A stretch of 56,864 nt of DNA from an uncultured Alistipes sp. (lineage in GTDB: Bacteria > Bacteroidota > Bacteroidia > Bacteroidales > Rikenellaceae): assembly GCA_947573795.1 (NCBI GenBank), contig CANPHE010000017.1, forward strand, positions 1 through 56,864, given 5' to 3'. Below the pieces are notes generated by a model, which did not search any database, had not been told where the DNA came from, and saw only the letters and a program-made list of their open reading frames with translations. This document shows, piece after piece, positions 26,014 to 34,654 of the stretch (position 1 is the stretch's first letter; every line of letters starts with the position of its first letter). Position numbers and translations under genes: made by a program.

Positions 26014-27510
26014 ATGAAACGGGCTGTGTTTTTTCTGATGCTGCTGGCGGCTGCGGATGCCGCCGCGCAGATGCGTTTCGAGGGATTCGAGCGCCGCAAT
26101 CCGTGGAATACGGGCGTACATGCGGCCGGTATCCGGCAGGACACGCTGAGCCGCTCCTATGCCGAGGCCTATTTCACGAAGGAGAACGGCGGTCTGGTCG
26201 ATCCTTCGTCGTCCGACGACAGTTGGAATGCGGGTGCGACGACCCGTTCGATCCGTCATTTCGAGAAGGTCTCCTTCGCCGGAGGATTCTCCTACGACTA
26301 TTTCGACGGCCGCAACATGTGCGGTTCGATGCTGACGGAGCCGGGAGCCTGGCCCGTGGATATTCTGGAGTTCACCCCGGGGCGCAAGGTCCGCGAGACC
26401 TATGCTTTTACGGGAAGTCTCGCCGCCCGGCTGGGCCGGCGGTGGACGGGCGGCCTGCGGGCCGATTTCGCAGCCCGCAACTACGCCAAGCGCAAGGACC
26501 TGCGCCACAAGAATACGCGGCTCGATTTCGAATTCGCCTCCGGGGCGATGTATCGCGACGGTGGTTTCGCGGTCGGTGCCGCCTACCTGGTCGGGATCAA
26601 TACCGAGCGGGTCGAAGCCGAGGAGGTGGGGGCGCGCGCCGGGTCCTACGAAGCCTTCTTCGACCGCGGCCTGCGCTACGGTTCGCTGGCCCTGTGGGAG
26701 AGCAACGATCTGCACCTCACGACCTCGGGCGTTTCGGGTTTCCCGCTGCGCGAGTATATACAGGGAGCCTCCGTGGCTTTGCAGGTCGGGCCGCTCTATG
26801 CGGATGTCGCTTACCGGCACCGCGACGGCGAGACGGGCGAGCGGGGAATCCGCTGGCACGACTTCGCGGGCGACGAGGTGAAGGCTCGGGCCGTATTGTC
26901 GCTCCGCAGTCGGGAATGGCGCCATGTCGTGCGCGCATCGTTCGACTGGCGTTCGGACGACAACCGCGAAACGGTGCTCACGTACGAGACCGTCAACGGC
27001 GTGTCGACTCCGCATGAACACGGTTCCGTGCCCGTGTTCGGCCGTAAGCAGGCGGATGCGGGGCTCGAATACGAGGCTGTCGCCGCCGGTACGGAGTTGC
27101 GCGTCGGAGGGAATTACTCGCAGCAGGAGCGCGAATCGACGTTGATGTACCCCTTCGTCGAGGGGCAGCGGCTTCACGTCGCGCGGGTCTGGGCCGACTG
27201 GTTGCAGCGTTTCGGCCGCTGGGAGGTAAACCTCGGGGCGGATTTCCGCAAGGGCGGATTTTCCGAATACGAGGAGCGTTACGAAACGGGAATGACCCCG
27301 GGCGAATATCCCGCGCGGCTGACCGAGTGGTACGACTGCGAGAACGAATACCTGACCGCTTCGCGCGTGGGGCTTACGGCGGGGCTGCGGCGCAATATCG
27401 GCCGCTTCTACGTCGATGCGTCGGTGCGCTGGGAGCACGGGTTCGACCTGCGTCGGGTCGCGCAGCCCAACCGCGTGAGGGCGACGCTCGGCGTGGGGTA
27501 TAATTTTTAG
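26014..27510 (+). CDS. DUF6850 outer-membrane beta-barrel protein
   Basis: This 498-residue protein has a Sec signal peptide (about 1-21, ending AAAQ). The remainder alternates polar and aromatic residues in a barrel-like pattern and ends RVRATLGVGYNF with a terminal Phe, as in BAM-inserted proteins. It matches what is known of the DUF6850 family, which accompanies TonB receptors and DUF4876 lipoproteins. It is the last gene of the three-gene operon. The following 128 bases are GC-rich and can form hairpins (around 27530-27580) that may end transcription. Its function is unknown. Confidence 0.85.
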   Translation: MKRAVFFLMLLAAADAAAQMRFEGFERRNPWNTGVHAAGIRQDTLSRSYAEAYFTKENGGLVDPSSSDDSWNAGATTRSIRHFEKVSFAGGFSYDYFDGRNMCGSMLTEPGAWPVDILEFTPGRKVRETYAFTGSLAARLGRRWTGGLRADFAARNYAKRKDLRHKNTRLDFEFASGAMYRDGGFAVGAAYLVGINTERVEAEEVGARAGSYEAFFDRGLRYGSLALWESNDLHLTTSGVSGFPLREYIQGASVALQVGPLYADVAYRHRDGETGERGIRWHDFAGDEVKARAVLSLRSREWRHVVRASFDWRSDDNRETVLTYETVNGVSTPHEHGSVPVFGRKQADAGLEYEAVAAGTELRVGGNYSQQERESTLMYPFVEGQRLHVARVWADWLQRFGRWEVNLGADFRKGGFSEYEERYETGMTPGEYPARLTEWYDCENEYLTASRVGLTAGLRRNIGRFYVDASVRWEHGFDLRRVAQPNRVRATLGVGYNF

Positions 27511-27638
27511 GAGCGTCGCGTTTATAAGTCCGACCCCACCCCGAATCCCTCCCTCGGGAAGGGCTTCGGATGCGACCGGGGCCGATGCGGACTTGGGAGG
27601 AATGCAAGTACTTAAATGTAACACAAAACAATAAGATT

Positions 27639-29201
27639 ATGAAAAAACTGTTGACATGTTTGGCAGCCGTCGCGATGCTGGCGGGCTGTTCGAAGAACGA
27701 AGGGGGCGTTTCGGGCCCGATGCGCGTGACGATCGATCCGACGATCACCCGTGCTACGGAGGTCGATTTCGAAACGGGCGACGCCATCGGCGTGACCATT
27801 GCGTCGGCCGGTGCGAAGTATGCCGAGAACAAGAAGTTCGTTTTCGGCGAGGATAAGTTCGCGGCCGAAGGCGGCCTGCTGTGGTACGAGGATATCAATG
27901 CCGCAGCGACCTTGTTCGCCTATTATCCCTATGCTGCCGGAGCTGCCGTGCCGGGCGAGTTTACGGTTGCGGCCGATCAGAACGGTGCCGGTTATACGGC
28001 TTCGGACCTTATGACCGCCCGCAAGGAGGGTGTTTATCCGACGCCGAACGCCGTGGGCATGACCTTCCGCCACAAGATGGCGCGTCTGATCCTCACGGTG
28101 GAGAATTCGACCAATGCTCCCGTTACGCGTCTCGAAGTGAAGGGTGCGATCGGTACGGCCGTGCTCGACACGGAGGCGAATACCGTCGCTGTGAAGAACG
28201 GTGCCGAGGTGGTCGATGTCGTGGCCCGCGAGGTGACGGCCGATGCCAAATACTATGCGCTCGTCGTACCGCAGTCGGTGAAATTCTCGGTGGCGGTGAC
28301 CACGGCCGAAGGTACGCGTACGCAGAGCTATACCGAAACCGAACTCGTCGGCGGTAAGAGCTACCCCGTGACGGTGCGTGTGAAGCCCGCTGCGATGGAG
28401 GTGACGGTAGAGGGCCCGATCGAGGGCTGGGAGGACGGTGACGAGATTCCGGCCGAAGGCGAGGGCGACATTACGCCCGACGACCCGACGATCCTGGAGT
28501 ACGCCGGCGAGAAGTACAAGACCGTCGTGCTGAAGGACGGCCGCACGTGGATGGCCGAGAACCTGCGTTACGTTCCCGCCGGCAAAACGCCGTCGAGCGA
28601 TCCGACGGACGGCAGCGGCGTATGGTATCCCTGCAACCTGAGCAAGGCGGCCGATGCCGATCTGGTGAAGACCAACGGTTTGATTTACAGTTATCCCGTG
28701 CTGCTGGGCATGGAGGGCGGTCTGACTGCCGAGAACTATAACAAATACGAAGGTGCGCAGGGTATCTGCCCCGAGGGATGGCATGTCCCGACGATGGCCG
28801 AGTGGCTGAAGGTCGCCGGACAGGGCAGCGGGAACCTGAAAGATTCCACTTCGCCTTATTTCGATGCGGCGCAGAGCGGCGCTCCGCTTTCGGCACTGAA
28901 TGCCGACGGATTCAATATGACCGGTTGCGGCTATATCAATGCAGGTAATATCACGGCAAAACCGGCCTATATGGCCAATGCTTCGAATGCCGATGCAACG
29001 GCTTTCGGTATGGCTTACTATGCCGGTTCGACGGGCTATCAGGTGACTTACAACACGGCAGGCGATGCTGCGAGCGGTGTGAAGAACATCCAGTTCTACG
29101 CCGGTATGGTGACCTACAACACTTCGTTCCAACGTTTGCAGGTGGCTTACCAAGGCGGCTTCGGCGGTGCGCCCGTCCGTTGCGTGAAGAACGCCGAATA
29201 A
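27639..29201 (+). CDS. fimbrillin-like lipoprotein with C-terminal FISUMP domain
   Basis: The start at 27639 gives a lipoprotein signal MKKLLTCLAAVAMLAGC (Cys17); the open frame before it has no signal. Residues of about 25-260 resemble fimbrillin-family proteins (TRATEVDFETGDAIGVTI, FYAYYP-like core, MTFRHKMARLILTV). A Glu/Asp/Pro linker (about 265-290) joins a Fibrobacter succinogenes major paralogous (FISUMP) domain of about 230 residues, with YKTVVLKDGRTWMAENLRY, CPEGWHVPTMAEW and GGFGGAPVRCVKN. FISUMP domains are common on surface proteins of gut Bacteroidota; their ligand is not established. It was probably once part of a fimbrial or adhesin set, but is separate from the operon at 35-45 kb. 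Confidence 0.85.
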   Translation: MKKLLTCLAAVAMLAGCSKNEGGVSGPMRVTIDPTITRATEVDFETGDAIGVTIASAGAKYAENKKFVFGEDKFAAEGGLLWYEDINAAATLFAYYPYAAGAAVPGEFTVAADQNGAGYTASDLMTARKEGVYPTPNAVGMTFRHKMARLILTVENSTNAPVTRLEVKGAIGTAVLDTEANTVAVKNGAEVVDVVAREVTADAKYYALVVPQSVKFSVAVTTAEGTRTQSYTETELVGGKSYPVTVRVKPAAMEVTVEGPIEGWEDGDEIPAEGEGDITPDDPTILEYAGEKYKTVVLKDGRTWMAENLRYVPAGKTPSSDPTDGSGVWYPCNLSKAADADLVKTNGLIYSYPVLLGMEGGLTAENYNKYEGAQGICPEGWHVPTMAEWLKVAGQGSGNLKDSTSPYFDAAQSGAPLSALNADGFNMTGCGYINAGNITAKPAYMANASNADATAFGMAYYAGSTGYQVTYNTAGDAASGVKNIQFYAGMVTYNTSFQRLQVAYQGGFGGAPVRCVKNAE

Positions 29202-29219
29202 TTCCGGTCGACCTATCTG

Positions 29220-29253
29220 CGGCATGGGGGAGCCTTCGGACTCCCCTGCGCCG
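29220..29253 (+). terminator. hairpin after the FISUMP gene
   Basis: CGGC..GGGGGAG pairs with CTCCCC..GCCG around a TTCG-containing loop. No T-run follows, so it may be a weak terminator or an mRNA-stabilising hairpin between this gene and the 4Fe-4S protein. Confidence 0.45.
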
Positions 29254-29299
29254 TATGGTATATTACACACGAACACACACACAAACAAAACTACGATCC

Positions 29300-31249
29300 A
29301 TGAAACGTAAACCCAACTATCCGAAACACCTGCTGCAATGGGGAGTGCTGGCCGCCATTGCGGGTACGGTGCTTTGGGCGACCTTCGGCGACCATCCGGT
29401 CGATGTCGAGAAGTATTGCCCGTTCGGCGGTTTGCAGGCCTTCGGCACCTACCTGGTGCGCAACTCGTTGGCCTGCTCGATGTCGATGCTCCAAATCATG
29501 ATGGGCCTCGTACTGGCTGCGGGGGTCATTCTCTTTTCGAAACTTTTCTGCGGCTACCTCTGCCCGCTGGGCACGGTGGGCGAAGCGATGGGCCGCGTGG
29601 GCGAGAAACTGCGCCTGCGGGTCGATATTCCCTCGGGAAGCATCGCCGACCGCGTGCTGCGTGCCTTGAAATACGTGTTGCTCTTCACGATCCTCTATTA
29701 TACGCTCTCGTCGAGCGAACTTTTCTGCAAGAAGCTCGATCCCTACTACGCCGTAGCTACGGGCTTCAAGGGCGAAATCGTGCTGTGGATGTCGCTCACG
29801 AGCCTCGGGCTGCTGCTTCTGGGCGGTTTCTTCGTGAAGATGTTCTGGTGCAAGTACGTTTGCCCGCTGGGTGCCGCGAGCAACATTTTCAAGTTCACGT
29901 GGCTGTTGTTGGGCGCCGCCGTGGTGGCCTGGGTGCTCGGCTGGTTGGGCGTCGAGGGCATCTGGACCTGGATCGTCGCTGCGACCTGTGCCATCGCCTA
30001 CTTCATCGAGATGGTGAAATTGCGCAGCTGCACCTTCCCGCTGCTTACGATCGTGCGTAACGAATCGGCCTGCAACAATTGCGGCTTGTGCGAGAAGAAG
30101 TGCCCCTATCACATTCCCATTCACGACTACGCGAAGGTGAAGCACGTCGACTGTACGCTGTGCGGCGAGTGCGTCGGATCGTGCGTACACGGGGCCTTGC
30201 AGGTGGGCGGACGTCCCGCACTGCGATTCGTTCCTGCGCTGCTGGCCGTGGTGCTCTTCGGCCTGGCCGTATGGATGGGCAACACGATGGAGCTGCCGAC
30301 GATCGACGAGAAGTGGGGCGACTACGAGCAAGTCGAGCTCAAGACCTTCGAGATGGAGGGACTCAAGAGCGTCAAGTGCTTCGGTTCGTCGAAAGCCTTC
30401 TCGGCGCAGATGCAAAACGTGCCGGGTGTCTACGGCGTGCGGACTTTCGTGCGCCGTCACGGCGTCGAGGTGTTCTACGATCCCTCGAAGACCGATACGT
30501 TGAAGATTCAGGAGGCGATCTTCACGCCGACGATCCGCAAATACGCTACTCCCGACGGGACGGTTCCCGTGCTGGAGGTTATCCGGCTCGGCGTCGAGGG
30601 GCTGCACGACCGCATGGATATGGTCTATTTCGGTATGGCGCTCCAGAAGGTCGAGGGTGTTTACGGCTTTACGGCCGAGTTCGATTGTCCGGTGGCCGTG
30701 ACGGTTTACGCCGATCCCGCGAAGGGGTTGACCGAAGGGCGTTTTGCCGAGGCGATCGATATCTGCGAGCTGGTGATCCCCGTGAAGGACGGCGAGAAGA
30801 CGATTCCGATGCACACCGAGCTCAAGAGCTTCGCGAAGACGGGCGAGACCTCGCGCGAGGAGTTCATGCAGGTGATGTTCCGCGATATCGAGAAGCTCAA
30901 CGGCAAATTCAAGGCCAACAACGAGAAGTGGGGCGACGAGACGCAGTTTCCGCGTGCGGCCTACGAGATGGAGATGGCGAGCATCGAAAAGCCGCTCATC
31001 CGTCGTTCGTTCCCCTATTTCAAGAGCTATCTTTCGTGCACGGACGGTATTCTGAGCGTGGATTTCGTGCTGCGTGACATGACGCCGACGATGCGGATCA
31101 CCTACGTGAAGTCGATGTGGACCGACGAACGCATCTGGAAGGAGATTTTCCAGGCCGAGAAGTGGACCGTGCGCATGGCTGACGAAACGTTCCAGGAGGT
31201 CGAGCCGCGTCTGAAGTTCCTCGTCGAGGGGCATACGGTCGAAGAGTAA
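29300..31249 (+). CDS. polytopic 4Fe-4S binding protein (NapH/NosR/CcoG-like) with HMA-like repeats
   Basis: A 649-residue membrane protein likely involved in electron transfer. The membrane part (about 12-235, then 308-327) contains two CxxxCP motifs (C84-C88 and C184-C188). Two ferredoxin 4Fe-4S sets follow: C258/C261/C264/C268 and C285/C288/C291/C295. After the last helix are two segments resembling heavy-metal-associated ferredoxin-like folds (VPGVYGVRTFVRRHGVEVFYDP and VEGVYGFTAEFDCPVAVTVYADP). Neither has the CxxC metal motif; only the first has a cysteine nearby (Cys360). The electron donor, acceptor and physiological role are not visible. The start MKRKPNYPKHLLQ is preferred because upstream in-frame sequence runs through the preceding hairpin. 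Confidence 0.88.
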   Translation: MKRKPNYPKHLLQWGVLAAIAGTVLWATFGDHPVDVEKYCPFGGLQAFGTYLVRNSLACSMSMLQIMMGLVLAAGVILFSKLFCGYLCPLGTVGEAMGRVGEKLRLRVDIPSGSIADRVLRALKYVLLFTILYYTLSSSELFCKKLDPYYAVATGFKGEIVLWMSLTSLGLLLLGGFFVKMFWCKYVCPLGAASNIFKFTWLLLGAAVVAWVLGWLGVEGIWTWIVAATCAIAYFIEMVKLRSCTFPLLTIVRNESACNNCGLCEKKCPYHIPIHDYAKVKHVDCTLCGECVGSCVHGALQVGGRPALRFVPALLAVVLFGLAVWMGNTMELPTIDEKWGDYEQVELKTFEMEGLKSVKCFGSSKAFSAQMQNVPGVYGVRTFVRRHGVEVFYDPSKTDTLKIQEAIFTPTIRKYATPDGTVPVLEVIRLGVEGLHDRMDMVYFGMALQKVEGVYGFTAEFDCPVAVTVYADPAKGLTEGRFAEAIDICELVIPVKDGEKTIPMHTELKSFAKTGETSREEFMQVMFRDIEKLNGKFKANNEKWGDETQFPRAAYEMEMASIEKPLIRRSFPYFKSYLSCTDGILSVDFVLRDMTPTMRITYVKSMWTDERIWKEIFQAEKWTVRMADETFQEVEPRLKFLVEGHTVEE

Positions 31250-31262
31250 CGGATTGCCGACA

Positions 31263-31296
31263 AGACGGGCGGGCGGCTGCCTGCCCGTCTGTTGTT
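31263..31296 (+). terminator. Rho-independent terminator after the 4Fe-4S gene
   Basis: An 8-bp stem AGACGGGC/GCCCGTCT (31263-31270 with 31283-31290) has a GC-rich inner part and is followed by GTTGTTT. It ends only about 16 nt before the S46 peptidase start, so that gene is either read through or attenuated. Confidence 0.75.
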
Positions 31297-31311
31297 TAAT
31301 AGCTGAAGAAG

Positions 31312-33483
31312 ATGAAAAAATGGTTTGTCGGCCTTTGTGCCGCGCTTTGTTTCGTGCAGACCGCCGCGGCGGACGAGGGTATGTGGCTGATGACCCGCCT
31401 GGGGGATATCTATCCCCGGATGCGGGCTTTGGGACTCAAAATCCGTCCGGAACAGATCTACGACGAGAGCCGGGCTTCGTTGGCCGATGCGGTGGTCGCC
31501 GTGGACGGCGGCGTGGGTACGGGCAGCATGATCTCCGAGCGGGGATTGATGATTACCAACCACCACGTGGCTTACAGCGATATCTGTGCTCTCTCGACTC
31601 CCGAACACAACTACCTCGAGGAGGGATTTTGGGCGTTGACGCCGGCCGAGGAGATTCCCGTGCCGGGCAAGAGCGTGCAGTTCTTGCGCAAGGTGGTCGA
31701 CGTGACGGCGGCTGCGGATTCGCTCCGTGCACGCATGGAGGCCGAAGGTCGTTGGAACATCATGGCTATGCGCCGCCTGTATGCCGATCTGGAGGAGCAG
31801 TACGGACGCGAAACCGATTGCGAGGTGTCGTGTTACTCGATGTGGGGCGGGTTGCTTTACGTGATGTGCTACTACGACGTCTACCGCGATGTCCGGCTGG
31901 TCGGGGCTCCGCCCGCCCGCATCGGGGCGTTCGGCGGCGATTTCGACAACTGGGGATGGCCCCAGCATAAGGGCGATTTCGCGCTCTACCGCGTCTATGC
32001 CGATCGGGACGGACGTCCGGCGGAGTATGCGGCCGACAACGTGCCGCTCGTGCCGCGGCGTGTGCTCTCGGTGGCGACGGGCGGTGTGCACGACGGCGAT
32101 TTCACGATGGTGGTCGGATATCCGGGTCGCACGAACCGGTATGCTTCGTCGTATGCCATCGGCGAGAAACAGCATGTGGCCAACCCGATCGTGGTGAAGA
32201 ATCGCCAGGAGCGTATGGAGATTCTGCGCCGTCACATGGAACGCGATCCCGAGGTGCGGATGAAATATTCCGATGCCTTCTTCGGACTGAGCAACTACGC
32301 CGACTACGCCAAGTGGGAGAACCGCTGCCTGCGTCGTTTCGGCGTGGCGCAGATTCGTCGCGAGGAGGAGCAGCGTATGCAGCGTTGGATCGAGGCGGAT
32401 TCGGGTCGCAGGGCCGAATACGGCACGTTGCTGGAGGACCTCGAACGGGGTTATGCCGCACGGCGCGGTGCCGAACATGCGCTGCACAGCTTCCGCGAAT
32501 CGTGGCTGGGTCCGAGCGAAGCGCTGCTTACGGCCAACCGCGTGGCGTCGTTCCTGGGCAAGCTCGATCGGCTGAAACGCGATTCGCTGCGCCTGGACGA
32601 TCGCGATGCGAAGGCCGTGCTGGAGGGTAGCCGCCGCTTGCGCCGCAATTACGATGCGCAGACCGACCGCGACGTGCTGGTGCGCATGATGGTCAACTTC
32701 ACGGACAGCGTGCCCCGGGATTTGTGGGGCGAGGCGCTGCAACGGATGTTCGATGCGGCCGGGGGCGATGCCGCACGCATGGCGGGCGAGGCGTTCGATG
32801 CGTCGTTCTGCTCGTCGCCGGAGCGTTACGAAGCCTTCATGGGGCGCAACCGCAGCGTTGCGGAGCTGCGCGCCGATCCGCTCGTCGCGTTGGCCGAGTC
32901 GGTGCGCGTACAGAGTTTCACCGGCTTCGTCAACCGTGCGCAGGCCGGGGCGAAGGTCGATGTCGGACGTCGCGAGAAGGATTACGCCCGCGCGCTGTAT
33001 GCCTTCCGCGAGTCGCAGGGGATCGCCCAGTACCCCAATGCCAATTCGACCATGCGTCTGACCTACGGAAAGGTCGGGCCGCTGAGTCCGTCGGACGGCG
33101 TGCATTACGATTCGCGCTCGACGGTGGCCGGGTATGTCGAGAAGCACGATCCGGAGCGTTACGAATATCGCGTCGATCGCCGCATGCGCGAGCTTATCGA
33201 CACGAAGTCGTGGGGCCGCTGGGGCGAGAAGGGTGTGCTGTATGTCAACTTCCTGACCGATAACGATATTACGGGCGGAAATTCGGGCAGCCCCGTGCTC
33301 GACGGACGCGGACGGCTCGTCGGCCTGGCGTTCGATGGCAACCGCGAATCGATGTCGGGCGATATTTGGGTGCACCCGACGTTGGCCAAGACCGTGGCGG
33401 TGGATATCCGCTATGTGATGTGGGTGATCGAGCAATATGCCGGGGCCGGCAAACTGCTCGATGAAATCCGGTTCGAGAAGTAA
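31312..33483 (+). CDS. S46 family dipeptidyl-peptidase (DPP7/DPP11 type)
   Basis: This periplasmic exopeptidase removes dipeptides from the N-terminus of oligopeptides, a nutrient route in asaccharolytic or proteolytic Bacteroidota. The 723-residue length is typical. A signal peptide (about 1-20) precedes DEGMW, the conserved mature N-terminus. The catalytic His lies in MITNHHVAY, the Asp probably in FGGDFDNWGWP, and the Ser in GGNSGSPV (about Ser658). Eighteen residues after the Ser is a Gly (FDGN). In the family this position is Gly in DPP7 (hydrophobic P1) and Arg in DPP11 (acidic P1), so DPP7-like specificity is inferred. It is flanked by terminators on both sides. Confidence 0.94.
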   Translation: MKKWFVGLCAALCFVQTAAADEGMWLMTRLGDIYPRMRALGLKIRPEQIYDESRASLADAVVAVDGGVGTGSMISERGLMITNHHVAYSDICALSTPEHNYLEEGFWALTPAEEIPVPGKSVQFLRKVVDVTAAADSLRARMEAEGRWNIMAMRRLYADLEEQYGRETDCEVSCYSMWGGLLYVMCYYDVYRDVRLVGAPPARIGAFGGDFDNWGWPQHKGDFALYRVYADRDGRPAEYAADNVPLVPRRVLSVATGGVHDGDFTMVVGYPGRTNRYASSYAIGEKQHVANPIVVKNRQERMEILRRHMERDPEVRMKYSDAFFGLSNYADYAKWENRCLRRFGVAQIRREEEQRMQRWIEADSGRRAEYGTLLEDLERGYAARRGAEHALHSFRESWLGPSEALLTANRVASFLGKLDRLKRDSLRLDDRDAKAVLEGSRRLRRNYDAQTDRDVLVRMMVNFTDSVPRDLWGEALQRMFDAAGGDAARMAGEAFDASFCSSPERYEAFMGRNRSVAELRADPLVALAESVRVQSFTGFVNRAQAGAKVDVGRREKDYARALYAFRESQGIAQYPNANSTMRLTYGKVGPLSPSDGVHYDSRSTVAGYVEKHDPERYEYRVDRRMRELIDTKSWGRWGEKGVLYVNFLTDNDITGGNSGSPVLDGRGRLVGLAFDGNRESMSGDIWVHPTLAKTVAVDIRYVMWVIEQYAGAGKLLDEIRFEK

Positions 33484-33504
33484 GCCTTTCGCGGTTTTCG
33501 GGAC

Positions 33505-33536
33505 AACGGGCTGCCTGCGTGTGCGGGCGGCCCGTT
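33505..33536 (+). terminator. terminator-like hairpin after the S46 peptidase gene
   Basis: AACGGGC (33505-33511) pairs with GCCCGTT (33530-33536), with further inner pairing (GCC/GGC, GC/GC) around a GTGT loop. It is followed by TCGTTCGG. It lies 22 nt after the stop codon. Confidence 0.65.
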
Positions 33537-33591
33537 TCGTTCGGCGACGGGCCGGGACTTTTGCCGGTGAACGGTTTTTGCTTTCGATACT

Positions 33592-33642
33592 CATCTGCGG
33601 CGGCTGGGCCGGTCGCGCTGAAAGCGCGAGCCGCCGAAGATG
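33592..33642. repeat. nested intergenic palindrome (copy 2)
   Basis: Outer arms CATCTGCGGCGGCT and AGCCGCCGAAGATG pair with one mismatch. They enclose the inner hairpin CGCGCT-GAA-AGCGCG (33614-33628), identical to the copy at 15692-15706. A second hairpin CAACGCC-TGGC-GGCGTTG (33643-33660), followed by ATCTTTT, lies right next to it. The rest of the 343-base gap between the S46 and GntR genes holds only GC-rich hairpins and the GntR promoter. Confidence 0.8.
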
Positions 33643-33753
33643 CAACGCCTGGCGGCGTTGATCTTTTAGCCAAAGGCGGGCCTTTCGCCGCCAGAGGTTG
33701 CAGCCTGTTGCGTCAAAAAAATCGGGTTGCGGAGCATTCCGTGGCCCGATTCT

Positions 33754-33784
33754 TTTGGTTTGATTGGTTTTTTTACGATCTTTG
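33754..33784 (+). promoter_or_regulatory. promoter of the GntR regulator gene
   Basis: TTTG (33754-33757), 19 nt and GATCTTTG (33777-33784) match the Bacteroidota promoter, with G for T at the first -7 position. The spacing is ideal and the ATG follows about 42 nt later. Confidence 0.6.
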
Positions 33785-33826
33785 TGCCTCGGAGAGTGAA
33801 GCGGCGAGACCGGCCTCGAAAAACGA

Positions 33827-34540
33827 ATGAAGATGAAATCTGTTGCGCCCAACGGTAATCAAGTCGATACCGTATTGAAATATATCAAAGAGGAGCTCAA
33901 TTCCGGGCGTTTGCATCCGGGCGAGCGTCTTCCGGCCGAACGACGTCTGGCCGAACAGTTGGGCGTCGGTCGTGCGCATGTGCGTGCGGCGTTCCAGAAA
34001 CTCGAATTCTACGGTATTCTGCGGACCTATCCCCAAAGCGGTACGGTCGTGGCGCAGGAGCAGATGCAGGTGCTCGAACGCTTGATTACCGATGCCTTGC
34101 AGATCGAGCAGTACGATTTCGCGTCGCTGGTCTACGTCCGGGCATTGCTCGAAACCGAAGCCGTGCGGCTTTGCGCCCGCAACCGGACGGACGAGGACCT
34201 GGCCGCCATCGAGGCCGCTCTTGTCGAGTGCGAGGAGAAGTTCTACACCGAGGAGCGTGTTTCGAAGGATTTCGCTTATCACCAAGCCTTGGCGCGCGGG
34301 GCTCATAATCCCGTAATCGCGTCGCTGTTGCTCGTCATTACGCCCGACGTGCTGCGGTTCTACCAGCGCTATCGGGTCTGCACCGTACCGCAGGAGGAGG
34401 TTTGTTTCGAGCACCGCGAGCTGCTGCGCTGCATTCGCGAGCACGACGAGGAGGGTGCTGCCGCGATGCTGCGCCGTCATTTGAAGTCGTTGTGCGATTT
34501 CGCCGAGACCTACAACGATCGCAATCATTTTCTCGAATAA
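33827..34540 (+). CDS. FadR-type GntR family transcriptional regulator
   Basis: This 237-residue regulator has an N-terminal winged helix (about 12-75: LHPGERLPAERRLAEQLGVGRAHVRAAFQKLE, then RTYPQSGTVVA). An all-helical FCD ligand domain follows (about 90-230), with VRALLETEAVRLCARN, DFAYHQALARGAHNPVI and HRELLRCIREHDEEGA. FCD domains bind small organic acids, often through metal-bound histidines; H272-type positions are here the His in YHQAL and EHREL. The target is unknown. It stands alone with its own promoter and terminator, between the S46 peptidase and the convergent fimbrial operon, so no metabolic partner is obvious. Confidence 0.92.
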   Translation: MKMKSVAPNGNQVDTVLKYIKEELNSGRLHPGERLPAERRLAEQLGVGRAHVRAAFQKLEFYGILRTYPQSGTVVAQEQMQVLERLITDALQIEQYDFASLVYVRALLETEAVRLCARNRTDEDLAAIEAALVECEEKFYTEERVSKDFAYHQALARGAHNPVIASLLLVITPDVLRFYQRYRVCTVPQEEVCFEHRELLRCIREHDEEGAAAMLRRHLKSLCDFAETYNDRNHFLE

Positions 34541-34615
34541 GAGCCTGATTTTACGAGATATAGTCTCGCGCGGCGCGCAAGACGATCCTCCGTCCGGGGG
34601 AGGTGCTGGTTCGCG

Positions 34616-34637
34616 CGGTCTGAAAGACCGTATTTTT
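34616..34637 (+). terminator. Rho-independent terminator after the GntR gene
   Basis: CGGTC-TGAAA-GACCG is followed by TATTTTT, about 75 nt after the GntR stop and just before the 3' end of the convergent DUF5106 gene. Confidence 0.75.
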
Positions 34638-34654
34638 ACAGGTGGCCTGCCTTT

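Noticed and set aside
31102..33852. Minus-strand open frame of about 900 codons opposite the S46 peptidase
   Set aside because: It is antisense to a complete S46 enzyme and crosses its terminator and the GntR promoter.
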